The position numbers and the translations under genes are program-made. Under the pieces are notes generated by a model. It made no database searches and was not told where the DNA came from. It saw only the letters and a list, made by a program, of their open reading frames with translations. Below are positions 12,294 through 23,865 of a stretch of DNA of 64,000 nucleotides, one piece after another. Location: NCBI GenBank assembly GCA_025667525.1, contig CM046877.1, forward strand, positions 292,140,364 through 292,204,363, written 5' to 3'. The stretch is from Glebionis coronaria. Its lineage: Eukaryota; Streptophyta; Magnoliopsida; Asterales; Asteraceae. Positions within the stretch are counted from its first letter, which is position 1, and each line of letters opens with the position of its first letter.

Positions 12294-13704
12294 AGACACC
12301 AGCCTGTGGTGATCCCTTGTTCCAGTTTTAAGCATAAAATCCTTGTAATCCCTTTTTTATGAAATAAAAGTTTGGTATTTGAAAAATTCAATTGTAATTC
12401 CTTTTTAGTTTATAAAAAGTTGTGTGTTGGGTTTATGCTTGATTCTGAGTTCCAAGTTTATTTTGGTTCATTGATGTTGAGTTTCAAAAATTGTTCAAAG
12501 TTTCTGAAATTTGGAAAAATTTTGGTAAGAATTTGATCCATAGGATTTTGAGATAAAAGGTGTGATTCATTTGGTGTTATAAGGTTATTAAAACGTGTTT
12601 AAAAGGTTTGTAAGGTTTTACAAAGAGATTTAAAAAGAAAGGAAAGAATCAGAAATAGAATATTGCATAAATATTTGTGTGTTCTTTGGTTTGATCTCTC
12701 TTAGCAGGTGGTGATAGTTTGTTGATTTGTGTTCAACACCAGCCCGGGCTGGTAGGGAGGAGGATTTACATCCTCTAGGACCCTTGGATGTAAGGGTCCT
12801 AAGGTAAAACCCTTTACCTTGTTAAAGTTTCAGAAAATAGCTAGTTGTATGATCCTACATGATAGGGGTGCTTAAGTGTGTTTTGATTGCTTGATTCATG
12901 TTCTTTTGTGATTGTATGCATGATACATGATCTTTGGAACCAGTTTGAATAGGATTAGAGTGTTTTGGTTTGATAATTTTGGTTTACAAGTTTTTAAAGT
13001 AGTGTTTGGCAATAGGTTTTAGCAGGGGAGAGTAATTGATTTGAGTTATTAAAAGGTGTTAGAAGTATTTAAATAAGTTAAGTTAAGTTTATTAGGTAGT
13101 TATAGGGCATTTTGGATCAAGTGGTAACTAGTTTGGTGAGTTAAAAAGGGAAAGCTAGTTAGAAGTCTGCATAACCATGTTCTGCTCATTTTTGTGAAGA
13201 TTTTGATGCTAGATTCTTAAGTGCTTGTTTTAGTTAGAGTGATTTAAGGTTGGAGTTTTCTTGTATGCTATTTGGTGAGGTTGTTTGCCAAGTTTGGACT
13301 TCTGAAACTCTCTAGGTTGCTAGTAAACTGAATAAACACCACCAGACTTAGCTTTTTCATCACAGAAACTGCATAGTGATTTTGGGTGCTTGATTTGCTT
13401 ATTGAGTGTGCTAGGTGTGCATTATTTGTGTGTTATTGACTCCTTGAGCTTCAATAAGCTCAAGGGTGCCCCCCATTGTCCACAATAACCATCAAATAAG
13501 CTCAAACCAAGCCCCTCTTGGTTCCAAGTGCACAAGTATGCACTAAGCAATTGTTCATCAGAAAACTTGAAAGACCTGGCACATTTTTGATCTTCATTTG
13601 GCTAAATCCTGGCTAAATTGTTGAATTGGAGTTGGATTGTAGCTGTTTAAGGTCACTAGTTGGATTGGTAAAGAAAAAAATAAAAAAAAAATAAAAAGCA
13701 AAAA

Positions 13705-13776
13705 CCGTCATAGCATGGACTCGAACCCCCGACCTGTCGTGCAGGAGTGAAAGGGCTTACCATTGATCTATGAGGC
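13705..13776 (-). other. Degenerate tRNA-like sequence with A and B boxes in LTR E
   Basis: On the minus strand, an A-box-like TAGATCAATGG and a perfect B box GGTTCGAGTCC are separated so that tRNA position 8 to position 52 spans 45 bases, as in a normal tRNA. A T run (a Pol III stop) follows at once, then a T-rich tract to about 13670. The acceptor and T stems pair poorly, so it is not a functional tRNA gene. It could be a tRNA pseudogene or the head of a short SINE. LTR F has no clear counterpart at this place, which suggests an insertion. Confidence 0.4.
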
Positions 13777-15234
13777 TTTTTCTGTTAGCCTCTCAACACA
13801 ATAGTTATTTAACCAGTTCCATTTTCTAGCTTATTATTAAAAGTCGTGGCTTATTTTGCAATTTCCAGCTTATTTGCTTTTCATTTTTGCTTATTTTCAT
13901 TTTTCCTAGAATCTTATTAAGTTTATAGATTTTTCTAGCTACTTTTCATATTTTTCACATTATTAGTTTATTTAATAGAATTTATTTAATATACGTTTTT
14001 TATTAAATCATTAAAAAATACCAAAAAGATTTTAAATTTTTAGGAAAAATAGTTTTTAGCTTTTTAATATATATTTTGAGGTTTACATATAGTTTTGGTT
14101 TTATAAACTTTAATTTTTAATTTTATATTATTTTAAGGTTTTTTATAAACTTTAAAGATTTTTATAAAATTATTAAAAAAGGTTTAGGAGCTCTAATTTG
14201 TGTTTTTCTCTTAGTTATATTAATTAGGATTTTTAGAAATTTTTTATTTTAAATTTTAGAAATTTTTTATTTTTAGCAATATTTTAATATTATTTTATTA
14301 TTTAATTTTCAAAATTTTATTTTTCTTTCTTTTTCATTTTTCCTAGGTTCTTTATCATTAATTAGGACTATTTCCATTTTTAGAATATTTTTATAACTTT
14401 TAGATTTATTTTTATAATTAATTTAAGTTTAATTAGTTTTTAATCATTTTTAATCATTTTTAGAGTTTTAAAAATAGTTTTAATAGCTTTTAAATTTTAG
14501 AAAATTACTTTTTAGTCATATAATAATATAAGTTAAGTGATTATTCAATAAAATCATATTTTAGACATTTGAATTAGTTAAAATTTAATTTTAGGGCTTT
14601 AATTAGCATTTAAAATTAATTATTTAATTAATAAAAGGTTTTAAAATATCTTTGTTGGATTTTTATCTTTGTTTATATTATTTGAGACTTGTTTTTAGCC
14701 TTTTTGATATTTTGTTTTTGGTTTTAGTATTAAATTTTTAATTTTTGTGGTTTTTCTACGGTTTTACGTTTTCGTCGTAGTTTAATTTTAACGTAACCGT
14801 CTTTCATCTTCTCATCCTCATTCTCTTAATATTAATCTCAAATACATACAAGTTAATTCACAACACCATACCTCCTTGGGAAACGAATCTCTTCTCTCTT
14901 TTTATTTGATTGTGGGTCATTTGTGCACGGTTTTCCTAAACCGTCGTACTTAATACTTTCCGCTATTTACGCTCTTTTCCTAAAGAGTAGTAAATTTACT
15001 ACAATCAAAAGGAGACAAGGGAGGAGGGTTTTTAGGTTTTTGTAAAAATCTTCTGTAAAAATTAAATGAGTAGTGAAATCCCCTTTTTCCCTTTTAGTAA
15101 ATTTGAAAAATGGGCTTGGCCCATTTGCCCTTGTAGCCGCGGGTAGGGGCCCCACTTGGGGTACCCGTACCTTTTTCCGTGTCTCGTTGTTAAGTTAAAC
15201 GTTTGTGATTATTTGTGTTCGTGTTTTAAGTGTT

Positions 15235-15500
15235 CTCGTTACGTAAATATCGTGATCTAATATATTTAATTACGCTCGTAATAAATATATATACGTAATT
15301 AATAATAGTTCGTGTTTTAATTACGTTCATGATTTCATGATCGCATGTTCGTGATTAATTATCGTCAAATAAATATTACGTGATCGTGCGTAGTAAATAC
15401 TTATCGTCTTCTAACACGTACGTAATACGTAAACTCCTAACACGTAATCGTAATCATGCTATATTAGGAAAGTTTAAATCTAGTACGTACGATCTTAAGG
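15235..15500 (-). promoter_or_regulatory. ACGT-core cluster at the U3 end of the C 3' LTR
   Basis: At least nine ACGT cores (as TTACGTAA, ATACGTAA, TTACGTGA, ACACGTACGTAA and similar) occur within about 260 bases at the transcription-upstream end of the LTR. ACGT is the core recognised by plant bZIP factors. The same cluster is kept in the other LTR at 23590-23865. A role as an enhancer is inferred from position and motif density. Confidence 0.45.
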
Positions 15501-15534
15501 GTACTATTCATGGTAAAAGCATGCGGGTTTTACA

Positions 15535-15547
15535 ACTCTTCCCCCCT
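15535..15547 (-). promoter_or_regulatory. Polypurine tract of element C
   Basis: Directly next to the 3' LTR, the plus strand reads ACTCTTCCCCCCT, that is AGGGGGGAAGAGT on the coding strand. This is the expected primer for second-strand synthesis. It confirms that the left LTR is the 3' LTR. Confidence 0.85.
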
Positions 15548-15611
15548 AAAAAGAATAATTCGTCCCCGAATTATAGATAAAGTAATCTGGAAAAGAAGAA
15601 CATACCCGAAT

Positions 15612-17483
15612 TCAAAATATGAAATGAGGGTAAGAAGCCCGGATAGACTCCTCTGTTTCCCAAGTGGCTTCCCGCTCGGTATGATCCCTCCATAGAATTT
15701 TGACGAATGGGATCGTCTTCTTTCTCATGACTCGTTCTTGTCTGTCAAGAACTCGTTCGGGTTCTTCTATAAAAGTGAGATCTTCACGTATCTGTTCCAG
15801 TGGATACTGAACCATGTGAAGGGGATGATACTGGTACCCTCTGAGTAAGGACACATGAAACACATTGTGCACATACGAAAGCTGCGGAGGTAACGCCAAT
15901 CGGTAAGATACTTCACCGACTCGTTCAATGATATCAAACGGTCCGATGAAACGAGGACTGAGCTTCCCTTTAATCCTGAAGCGTCTAACACCACGTGCCG
16001 GCGGAACCTTAAGGAAGACGTGATCTCCAACATTAAAGTGTATATCTCTACGATGCTTATCGGCGTAACTCTTCTGACGTGACCGTGCCTCCTGAATTTT
16101 CTGCTTAGCTACTGCGATCTTCTCATTGGTCATCTCTATGATTTCCGGTCCTTCAAGTGTTCGCTCGCCAACCTGATCCCAGCAGATTGGGGCGCGACAC
16201 TTTCTGCCATACAACATCTCAAATGGAGCACACTTGATACTTGCGTGCCAACTGTTGTTGTATGCAAACTCCACCAAACAGATGTATTCGTCCCAATCAC
16301 CTGTCCATTCTAACGCACATGACCTCAACATATCTTCCAATGTCTGAATGGTTCGCTCCGACTGTCCGTCCGTTTGAGGATGAAGAGCCGTGCTAAGCTT
16401 AAGTTGTGTACCCCAAGCTTTTTGCAGACTCTTCCAAAAGCGCGAAGTGAATCGAGGATCTCTGTCTGAGACGATGCTGGATGGTGCACCGTGGAGTCTC
16501 ATGGTCTCTCTTCTGTACGTATCTGCGAGTTTACTTACCGGATCTTCCTTGCGGATCGGTAAGAAATGAGCTGATTTGGTAAGTCGATCAACGATAACCC
16601 AAATTGCATCGTGCTTTCTCCTGGTAGGCGGAAGACCAGTAAAAAAATCCATGGTGATTTTGTCCCACTTCCACTCTGGGATATCTAACGGTTGAAGGAG
16701 ACAGCCAGATCGCTGTAGCTCGATCTTAACCTGCTGGCAGGTAAGACATTTGGAGATGTAAGTGGCCACATCCTGTTTCATACCACTCCACCAAAAGTAC
16801 TGCTTGATGTCATGGTACATCTTAGTCGAACCAGGATGTATAGAGAATGGGGAGCTATGAGCTTCAGCTAACAAAGCTTCCCAGAGTTCTTGGTCATCAG
16901 GAACACAAAGTCTCGTGCCCTGCCATACGATACCATCTACATCTACTCTGAATTCTGTCTGCTTCTCCAAATTCTGTACTATCGCCCAGATTTCTCCGTC
17001 ATCCTTCTGAGCTTCCTTGATCTTAGAGAGTAACTCGGGTTCTACTCTAAGATTAGCCCAGTAACCGTGTTGTCCACGTACCATGATCTCGATGTCTAGA
17101 CGCTCCAAGTCTCTGATGATTTCCTCTTCGATTTTAATGACGTTGATCATTCCGGACTTCCTGCTAAGAGCATTTGCTACTACATTTGCCTTTCCGGGAT
17201 GATACTGTAGATTAATGTCATAATCCTTCAACAACTCTAACCATCTCCTCTGCCTCATGTTCAATTCACGCTGAGTGAAGATATACTTCAAGCTCTTGTG
17301 GTCCGTGAAAATGTCACATGATTCTCCATATGAGTAGTGCCTCCATATCTTCAATGCAAACACGACTGCAGCAAGTTCCAGGTCGTGTGTAGGGTAATTT
17401 TCTTCATAAGGCTTAAGCTTCCGTGAAGCGTACGCGATCACTTTCCTATGTTGCATGAGAACACAACCAAGTCCCTTCCCCAA
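15612..17483 (-). pseudogene. Element C: RNase H, integrase and chromodomain
   Basis: An open frame of 623 codons. The RNase H part has [14 protein letters not shown], the TDHKSL block and [10 protein letters not shown]. Integrase follows, with an HHCC zinc region ([10 protein letters not shown] then CLTCQQVK), the catalytic core ([33 protein letters not shown]) and a [11 protein letters not shown] block. The C-terminal 50 residues resemble a chromodomain ([13 protein letters not shown], then [16 protein letters not shown]), the hallmark of chromoviruses, which guides insertion into chromatin. The first RNase H residues lie upstream of 17483, behind a TAG stop at about 17552 and a frameshift near 17600. 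The frame itself is intact. Confidence 0.93.
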
Positions 17484-17586
17484 TGCATCGCTGTAGATTT
17501 GAAATCCACCCGTACAAGATGGTAGAGTAAGAATAGGTGCAGATACTAGCTTCTACTTCAGGTCTTCAAAGCTCTTCTCTCGATCT

Positions 17587-19241
17587 TCAGTCCAGACGAA
17601 TTTCTCCCCTTTTCCGCATCAGTTTGGTCAATGGTAGTGCTAGGCGGGAAAAGTTCTCAACGAACCTACGGTAATAGCCAGCTAAGCCTAAGAAACTGCG
17701 GACTTCCGTCGCTGATGTCGGCCTTGGCCACTTAGTAATGGCCTCAACCTTCGTTGGATCCATAGTGATTCTTTCTGCTGATACAATGTGACCTAAGAAT
17801 GCCACCATGTCTAACCAGAACTCACACTTGGAGAATTTAGCATACAGCTGCTTCTGGCGAAGAATCTGTAGTACTGTACGAAGATGGTCTTCGTCTTCCT
17901 CCTTGGACTTTGAGAAAATCAGGATGTCATCGATGAAGACAATGACGAACTTGTCCAGAAATTCATGGAAGATTCTGTTCATCAAATCCATGAACACTGC
18001 TGGAGCATTTGTCAGACCAAATGGCATAACTACAAACTCGTAGTGGCCATAACAGGTACGAAAAGCAGTCTTAGCGATGTCCTGCTCCTTGACCCGTAGC
18101 TGATGGTAGCCTGACCTAAGATCAATCTTGGAGAAATGTTTGGCCCCTTGGAGTTGGTCAAACAGATCGTCGATGCGTGGCAGTGGATACCTATTCTCAA
18201 TGGTAATCTTGTTGAGCTCGCGATAGTCTATGCAAAGACGCATACTGTCGTCCTTCTTCTTAACAAACAAAACCGGTGCACCCCATGGAGATGCGCTCGG
18301 TCGAATGAAACCTCTTTCAAGAATTTCTTGCAGTTGATCCTTCAGCTCCTTCAGCTCTATGGGAGCCATGCGATAAGGAGCCTTGGAGATTCGTTTACCT
18401 CCTGGAATTAGCTCGATACTAAATTCCACTTCCCGTGCAGGTGGTATGCCCGGAAGTTCTGCTGGAAAAACATCTTGGAATTCCGACACTATAGGTTGAT
18501 CCTGAATTGATGGATATTCAGCATCTATGTCATGAACCATAGCTAGATAACCCTCGCAGCCATGTGACAGTAGTGCACGCGCTTGCAGGGTAGATATGAT
18601 TTGTACAGACCGTCCAGGTATGAACCCATTATGAATGTACTCTGGTGCATTAACATCACCGAAGATAACTCGATACGAATGCCAGTCTATGGTAGCATGA
18701 TGCTCGGATAGCCAATCCATGCCCAAAATCATGTCGAAGTCATTCATGTCCAGCGGAAGTGCGTCGACAGGTCGAACCTTATCGTCAAATTGTAGGGGAA
18801 GACTCTTGTATACATGGGTGATTAATACAGAGTCCCTCAAAGGCATGGAAATAGTAAGCCTATTTTCTAGTGGCAAGGGAGGCATCCTAATGTTCTTAGC
18901 ATAAGCAGTAGAAATAACCGAGTGAGTAGTACCCGTATCGAAAAGAACACATGCAGCTTGACCATACATATACAAGATTCTAGTGATGGTACATGTAGAC
19001 TTGTTGGCCTGGTCTCGAGATGTAGTGTAGACACGCCCGGTACTAGGAGGCGGCTTGGTATCAGCATGTCCCGATGTACCCTCCATCTCGCCCTTACGAC
19101 AATCCTTCATAATAAGGTCAGGAAGACAACATTTAAAGCACGCATCAGTATTACGGCGACATGGTCCTGGGTGCCTACGGTGGCAAGTACAGCAAAGAGG
19201 ATGAGTGTATCCTCCAGCAGGTGCTCTGGCTGGCTGAGAAC
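17587..19241 (-). pseudogene. Element C: zinc knuckle, protease and reverse transcriptase (exon 4)
   Basis: This exon opens at a predicted splice acceptor at 19241. It carries a cysteine-rich knuckle (CHRRHPGPC, then CFKC...KDC), a retropepsin with catalytic DTG (in [10 protein letters not shown]), and a Gypsy reverse transcriptase with [38 protein letters not shown] and catalytic FIDD. The longest ATG frame is 19110-17587, but the open frame extends upstream to the acceptor. It ends in a frameshift at about 17600, in the RKRGE stretch just before RNase H, so the full polyprotein cannot be made from this copy. Confidence 0.9.
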
Positions 19242-19314
19242 CTGATAAAACATTTTACATAAGACATGGTAATCGGGTACAAAGGACAAAGCGGATAATT
19301 ATAAGATTGAATAC
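19242..19314 (-). other. Predicted intron 3 in gag of element C (73 nt)
   Basis: On the minus strand the stretch begins GTATTC and ends TTTTATCAG. It contains in-frame stops and is AT-rich compared with its flanks. Removing it joins ...ATTA to GTTCTC... and keeps the gag frame open into the zinc knuckle. The length is usual for a short plant intron. This is a prediction from sequence alone. Confidence 0.7.
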
Positions 19315-19379
19315 TAATGATAGCTGGACGGCTAGGCTGCGAACCTCTCTGGTTCTGGTCCCTACCATTTCCATGGTTC

Positions 19380-19455
19380 CTGGTAGAAGTTTGCTAAAGT
19401 GTCAGAATATGAGTTATAACATGAAAACATAAGGAAATTTCGTAAGTATTAGGAC
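19380..19455 (-). other. Predicted intron 2 in gag of element C (76 nt)
   Basis: Minus-strand donor ACAG|GTCCTA and acceptor TTCTACCAG|GAACC. Splicing joins AACAG to GAACCATGG and continues a glycine/asparagine-rich gag stretch in frame. The interval itself is AT-rich and has stops in the gag frame. A second AG upstream (TTTAG) would give the wrong frame. Confidence 0.7.
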
Positions 19456-19605
19456 CTGTTGCTGTTGGAGTGCCCAGCGTTGTTACGGTAGTTGTCATTA
19501 CCGCCACGCCTATCCGTAGCAGAACGGTCGTTAGTCTGACCGTTTCCCTTGTGCTGATGAGGCTGCTGCTGAGTAGCCGGTTGAGACCGGTCCCCAGTTT
19601 TCTGC

Positions 19606-19685
19606 CTGGAAGATACGTTTAAGAGATGAATAATTGACATATGGAAAATATACGGATTGGTCACCGCTTGAATACGAAGGTTTAC
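19606..19685 (-). other. Predicted intron 1 in gag of element C (80 nt)
   Basis: Minus-strand donor AAGAG|GTAAACC and acceptor TATCTTCCAG|GCAG, both close to the plant consensus. The joint AAGAG|GCAGAAA restores a hydrophilic gag linker in frame. Without splicing the frame hits stops. Confidence 0.75.
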
Positions 19686-20412
19686 CTCTTGTCGGGTCTT
19701 TCAGCTTCCCCGAACTCATCTCTCTCCTATAGCATCTCCAGTTTCCGTGCTGCATCGGCCACTTGTGCTACAGTGTTGAACGTAGCGCACACCAGATTGT
19801 TTGCGACCGATGTGCGAAGAGCCATCTAAAGTGATGTGCCTGCTCTTCAGGAGTACCTGTTGCCGCACCAAGGAAACCAGCTAAGCGAAGAAAGCGCTGC
19901 ATAAACTCGTTGCTATTCTCCCCAGCTCTCTGTCGGATCCCATGGTACTCTCTCTTGAGCTTGTCCTGCTCAGCCTTGGGAAAGAACTTCTCCATCACCC
20001 TGTCCTTGAACTGAGCCTAAGTCAAACCAGCAACCCACTCGTCACCACCTTCAGACTGCATAAATGCTAACCACCAGTTGAGTACATCGCCTTAGAACCG
20101 ATAGCATGCCAACCTCGCCTTGTATGCGGGGTCACAGCCCATAGCGTTGAAAATCTTCTCGATGTGTGCCAACCAGCTTTCAGCATCGCTGGGGCTATCT
20201 GTCTTCTCAAAAGATCGAGGGCGGAGCTTGTTGAATCTCTCCAGCCATACTGCTAATGTCACTGGAGTAGGAGGAGGAGGTGGCTGATTATGCTGCTGAT
20301 TGTTGGCAGCCTGAACTTCAGCCCTGATGTCATTCCTCAGTTGAGGAAGCAAAGCTTGCATAACAGCTTGAATTGCAGCATTGAGCTGCTCCTGTTCGCG
20401 TGTGAGAACCAT

Positions 20413-20456
20413 CTGACAGTTTAACATAAAACATATGATTAAACAGATCAAAACAT

Positions 20457-20525
<69 letters not shown>

Positions 20526-20911
20526 GAAAAAAAAATTATACTAAAATTTCACGAGAAAAATTTTATGCAAGAAAATTTTGTGTATGAATGCATGATGCAG
20601 TTTTATGAAAACTTTTGTATGCTCGAGAGTGAACGCCTCTGGTCAGTTCACACAAAACAAAAGACATAGCGAGGGGACGCCTATGGGTCGGTCCCAAATC
20701 TAAAAGTTTCGATAAAACACATGCGACTAAATAGGGCCAGTCCTGTACCAACCATTACTTAGTCAAAAACCCTACAACAATGACATGTATATGTATGCTT
20801 AAAAATGATGAATGCATGAAAACAACTGTCAGTTCTAGGAAGACCGTAGTGACTACCCACTAATCACAGGTCATATTTGAGAGCCTACAGGTCGAAGCCT
20901 TGGCTCTGATA
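20413..20911 (-). other. Untranslated leader of element C
   Basis: Between PBS and gag. It holds a (TA)n run (20461-20522) and no gene. The last 100 bases before the PBS resemble 35350-35427, which is the leader of the related remnant D. Confidence 0.75.
20461..20522. repeat. (TA)31 microsatellite
   Basis: An uninterrupted TA dinucleotide run of 62 bases in the leader of element C. Such runs change length quickly and may be mis-sized in an assembly. Confidence 0.97.
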
Positions 20912-20912
20912 C

Positions 20913-20924
20913 CATAATTGTAAC
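20913..20924 (-). promoter_or_regulatory. Primer binding site of element C (initiator tRNA-Met)
   Basis: The plus strand reads GCTCTGATACCA, the complement of TGGTATCAGAGC, the usual plant initiator tRNA-Met site. Four bases separate it from the LTR start at 20929, so the right LTR is the 5' LTR. Confidence 0.92.
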
Positions 20925-22154
20925 ACCCCATTTTGGAAATGGAATTATCACAGAAATTATGGCGTGTCATCAAAGCATACAAGGAAAAATGTCTAAACAT
21001 TACTTGACCATAAAAGGAAAATACCGGAATCAAACATCGGTAGTCCAAAAGTAAAGCTCATCACACACAAACATAGTATAATAAAGGAAAGGACTAAACA
21101 ATGTCCACCGCATAAGTATCATAAGAAAGGAAATGCATAAAGTAAAGAAGGCGAGACAGCTTCCAGTCCATATGCACGTACTCTTTGTGTCTACGAGCGT
21201 CCCTGAGTACCTGTCGTTTTGGGAACATAAAAAAGGAAAACGGCTGAGCAAATACGCTCAGTGCACGGATGTACAATAAAGCATGAATAGGATAAGCATA
21301 TAACATAATAACAGCGGAAGAAAAACTAAGTCACGAGTAACCTGGTTAAGTCTTGATAAAACTGGTTTAATAGTTTGAAAGTCTTATGTTTATCTTATAA
21401 AAACTGTTTTTCATATTTTACCATTAGCCAATATAGGTCATGAAAATCCACCGTGCATGAATACTTGGAGGGGTGACCTCATCATTCAAATTAGAGGGGC
21501 TGCCTCTAATTTAATATACTGGTTTTTGGGTAGGAGGGATCAGCTCCTTGTGAAGGATGCAAGGCACACGCCACATTCACCATGAAATCCTGAATGAAAA
21601 CATGTAACTAGGATGCACCCATACGCCCCACATGATAAATATAAATAAATGGCCAAAAGCTGAAGGGACGCCACGAGCAGTCACTCCGCCGTGGTGAAGT
21701 CATAACATCAGTGCCTCTAATGTTATGGTTATGGTACCTCCAAAAGTAGGTGAAACTGGTCGTGCATGTATATGGCTATAGGTAATCTTAACTAAACATA
21801 AGCAATCAAACACATAATTTATACTACGGGAAAACAGTTGGCTGCATACGGGAAATCCTAATAAGGAAAGAATGTCCATACTGAAAGGATGGGAATCCGT
21901 ACCTTATGTCCAGTGAACGAAGAAGATGAACTGAGAGGAATCCTACTTCCGAATCACTAGTGCTACATACATACATACATGAATAAGTATCTGCTTACTA
22001 AATACGTAGCTGGTTTTATGTCATGTCTTAGCTTATTTTTTGAGTTCTTACCATGTTTTACTGTTTTAAGGCCTTAAACTGTGTTTTATCTTATATTCTG
22101 TTTAATCTATTTCTGGTATTTCATGTGTTATTATACTTACTGTGTAATAAGTAA

Positions 22155-22510
22155 CTTTCCAAAAATAGAAGGTTTCCTAAAATAGAAAGTTTCCAGAAAT
22201 AGAAAGTTTCCAAAAATAGAAAGTTTCCAAAAATAGAAAGTTTCCAAAAATAGAAAGTTACCAAAAATAGAAAGTTTCCAAAAACAGAAAGTTTCCAAAA
22301 ATAGAAAGTTTCCAAAAATAGAATTACTGCTTAAAATAGATAAGTTTCTAAAAATAGAAAGTTTCCATAAATAGATCAGCTGCCTTAATTAAATAAGTTT
22401 CCATAAATAGATTAGCTGCCTGAAATAAATAAGTTTCTAAAAATAGAAGGTTTCCATAAATAGATTAGCTGCCGTATTTAGTTAAGTTTCTAAAAATAGA
22501 AATTTTCCAT
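22155..22510. repeat. Tandem AAAGTTTCCAAAAATAG repeats in the 5' LTR of C
   Basis: Second copy of the LTR tandem array. The core has about ten units from 22155 to 22325, more than in the 3' LTR. The minus-strand frame 22121-22315 (a repeating FYFWKL pattern) is only a translation of this array, not a gene. Confidence 0.85.
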
Positions 22511-23589
22511 AATTAGAAATAAGCTGGTTAAATAAGCTAAGTATATAAGCCTAAGTGTTTTCATGATTATTGCCTAAGTCATATGATAAAATGTATAATT
22601 TAATAATTATTTCATGTAATTAAATTAAACTATAGGTTAAAATATTTAATTAAAGTATAACATGTTTTTAATTAAATAAGTTAAATACTTAGGTTAAAAT
22701 ATGTATTATCATATATAAATAATATAACCTAAGTCATGTTAATTAATTAATTATATCCATGGTTTTAAAATAATTAATTAATTGTAAATCTAAAATATAC
22801 AAATACTTAGGTTAATTAATTCCATGATTATTAATAATTAAATAACCTAAGTCATGTTATTAAATTAATCATATCATTTTATTAATTTATTTTTTAACAT
22901 AAGATCATAAAACATAAAAAAACTAAACATACACCATGAACCGGATCCAAACTAAAAACAATGAACCGGACATGAAATCGACACCGTACCCTGAACCAAC
23001 TCGGGGTACCCCGTGTCTTACTGCTGCCGTGGGACCCACACGCACCAACCAAGACCGTATGGTCTTGGTGGTGGTCGGCTTGGCCAAACCAAAACCCCTT
23101 CGGGTTCGGTGCAGCCTGCGGCCAAAACAAACACCCCTTAAAACATACTTTTGATTTTATTTAACCCTAAATCATGTTAGATCCATGTTTATTTATTAGG
23201 TTTTTGTAAAAACATAACATGTTCTTGATTTATAAAAAGATTAAATCAAAAGAAAAGGTTTAAAAAGGATTTACCGAATTCGTGGATCAAAAGGATGAAG
23301 AACAAACACGATCACCAAGCAAAATTCCAAGATCCAAGATCACAAACCACCTCCTTGTGGTGGTTGTAGGGTGGCGGCACAAAGGAGACATGGGAGGAGG
23401 GTTTTTAGGTTTTTCTAAAAATCTTCTGTAAAAATTAAATGAGTAGTGAAATCCCCTTTTTCCCTTTTAGTAAATTTGACAAATGGGCTTGGTCCATTTG
23501 CCCTTGTAGCCGCGGGTAGGGGCCCCACTTGGCGTACCCGTACCTTTTTCCGTGTCTCGTTGTTAAGTTAAGCGTTTGTGATTATTTGT

Positions 23590-23865
23590 GTTCGTGTTTA
23601 AGTGTTCTCGTTACGTAAATATCGTGATCTAATATATTTAATTATGCTCGTAATAAATATATATACGTAATTAATAATAGTTCGTGTTTTAATTACGTTC
23701 ATGATTTCATGATCGCATGTTCGTGATTATTTATCGTCAAATAAATATTACGTGATCGTGCGTAGTAAATACTTATCGTGTTCTAACACGTACGTAATAC
23801 GTAAACTCCTAACACGTAATCGTAATCATGCTATATTAGGAAAGTTTAAATCTAGTACGTACGAT
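23590..23865 (-). promoter_or_regulatory. ACGT-core cluster at the U3 end of the C 5' LTR
   Basis: Counterpart of 15235-15500, with nearly the same ACGT-containing words. Element L landed at its edge, within GTACGTACGAT, so this LTR end is split from the last 40 bases of the LTR (27828-27868). Confidence 0.45.

Larger units (their letters stand above)
11225..15007 (+). mobile_element. Solo LTR E of an F-like Gypsy family, inserted in the 3' LTR of C
   Basis: The insertion begins TGATGAG and ends ACAATCA. It is flanked by AAAGG at 11220-11224 and 15008-15012; the undisturbed C LTR at about 23376-23382 shows the empty site. Its ends match LTR F in reverse complement, including the hairpin-like GATGAGATGGC...GATCTCATCG start and the GACGGTTTAGGAAAACCGTGCAC-like end block. 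No internal domain or second LTR is present, so it is a solo LTR, normally the product of recombination between two LTRs. Length 3783 bp versus 4064 bp for F. Confidence 0.92.
8765..15534 (-). repeat. 3' LTR of element C, interrupted by solo LTR E
   Basis: This LTR matches 20929-27868 from end to end apart from the insertions. E occupies 11225-15007 with AAAGG on both sides, so the LTR resumes at 15013. It contains a tandem repeat (10020-10345), a GC-rich stretch at about 10770-10970 and an ACGT-rich segment near its outer end. Small frames within it (8891-9097, 9606-9821, 10733-10969, 10775-10993) recur in the other LTR only because the LTRs are duplicates. Confidence 0.93.
19315..20412 (-). 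pseudogene. Element C: gag capsid and linker, with introns
   Basis: The start is taken at 20412 (ATG, MVLTREQEQ), since upstream in-frame residues are not gag-like. A proline run and a Gypsy capsid follow (FNKLRPRSFEKT, DAESWLAHIEKIFNAMG; then MEKFFPKAEQDKLKREY, ENSNEFMQRFLRL). Lesions: TAA at 20092-20094, TAG at about 20016, loss of one base near 19826, and TAG near 19731. After that the frame passes through predicted exons separated by introns 1, 2 and 3 into the zinc knuckle. Gag would form the particle and bind genomic RNA. In this family gag and pol form one reading frame. Confidence 0.85.

Noticed and set aside
22121..22315. Minus-strand frame with repeating FYFWKL units
   Set aside because: A translation of the AAAGTTTCCAAAAATAG tandem in the C LTR. 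The sister array (10020-10345) does not keep the frame.
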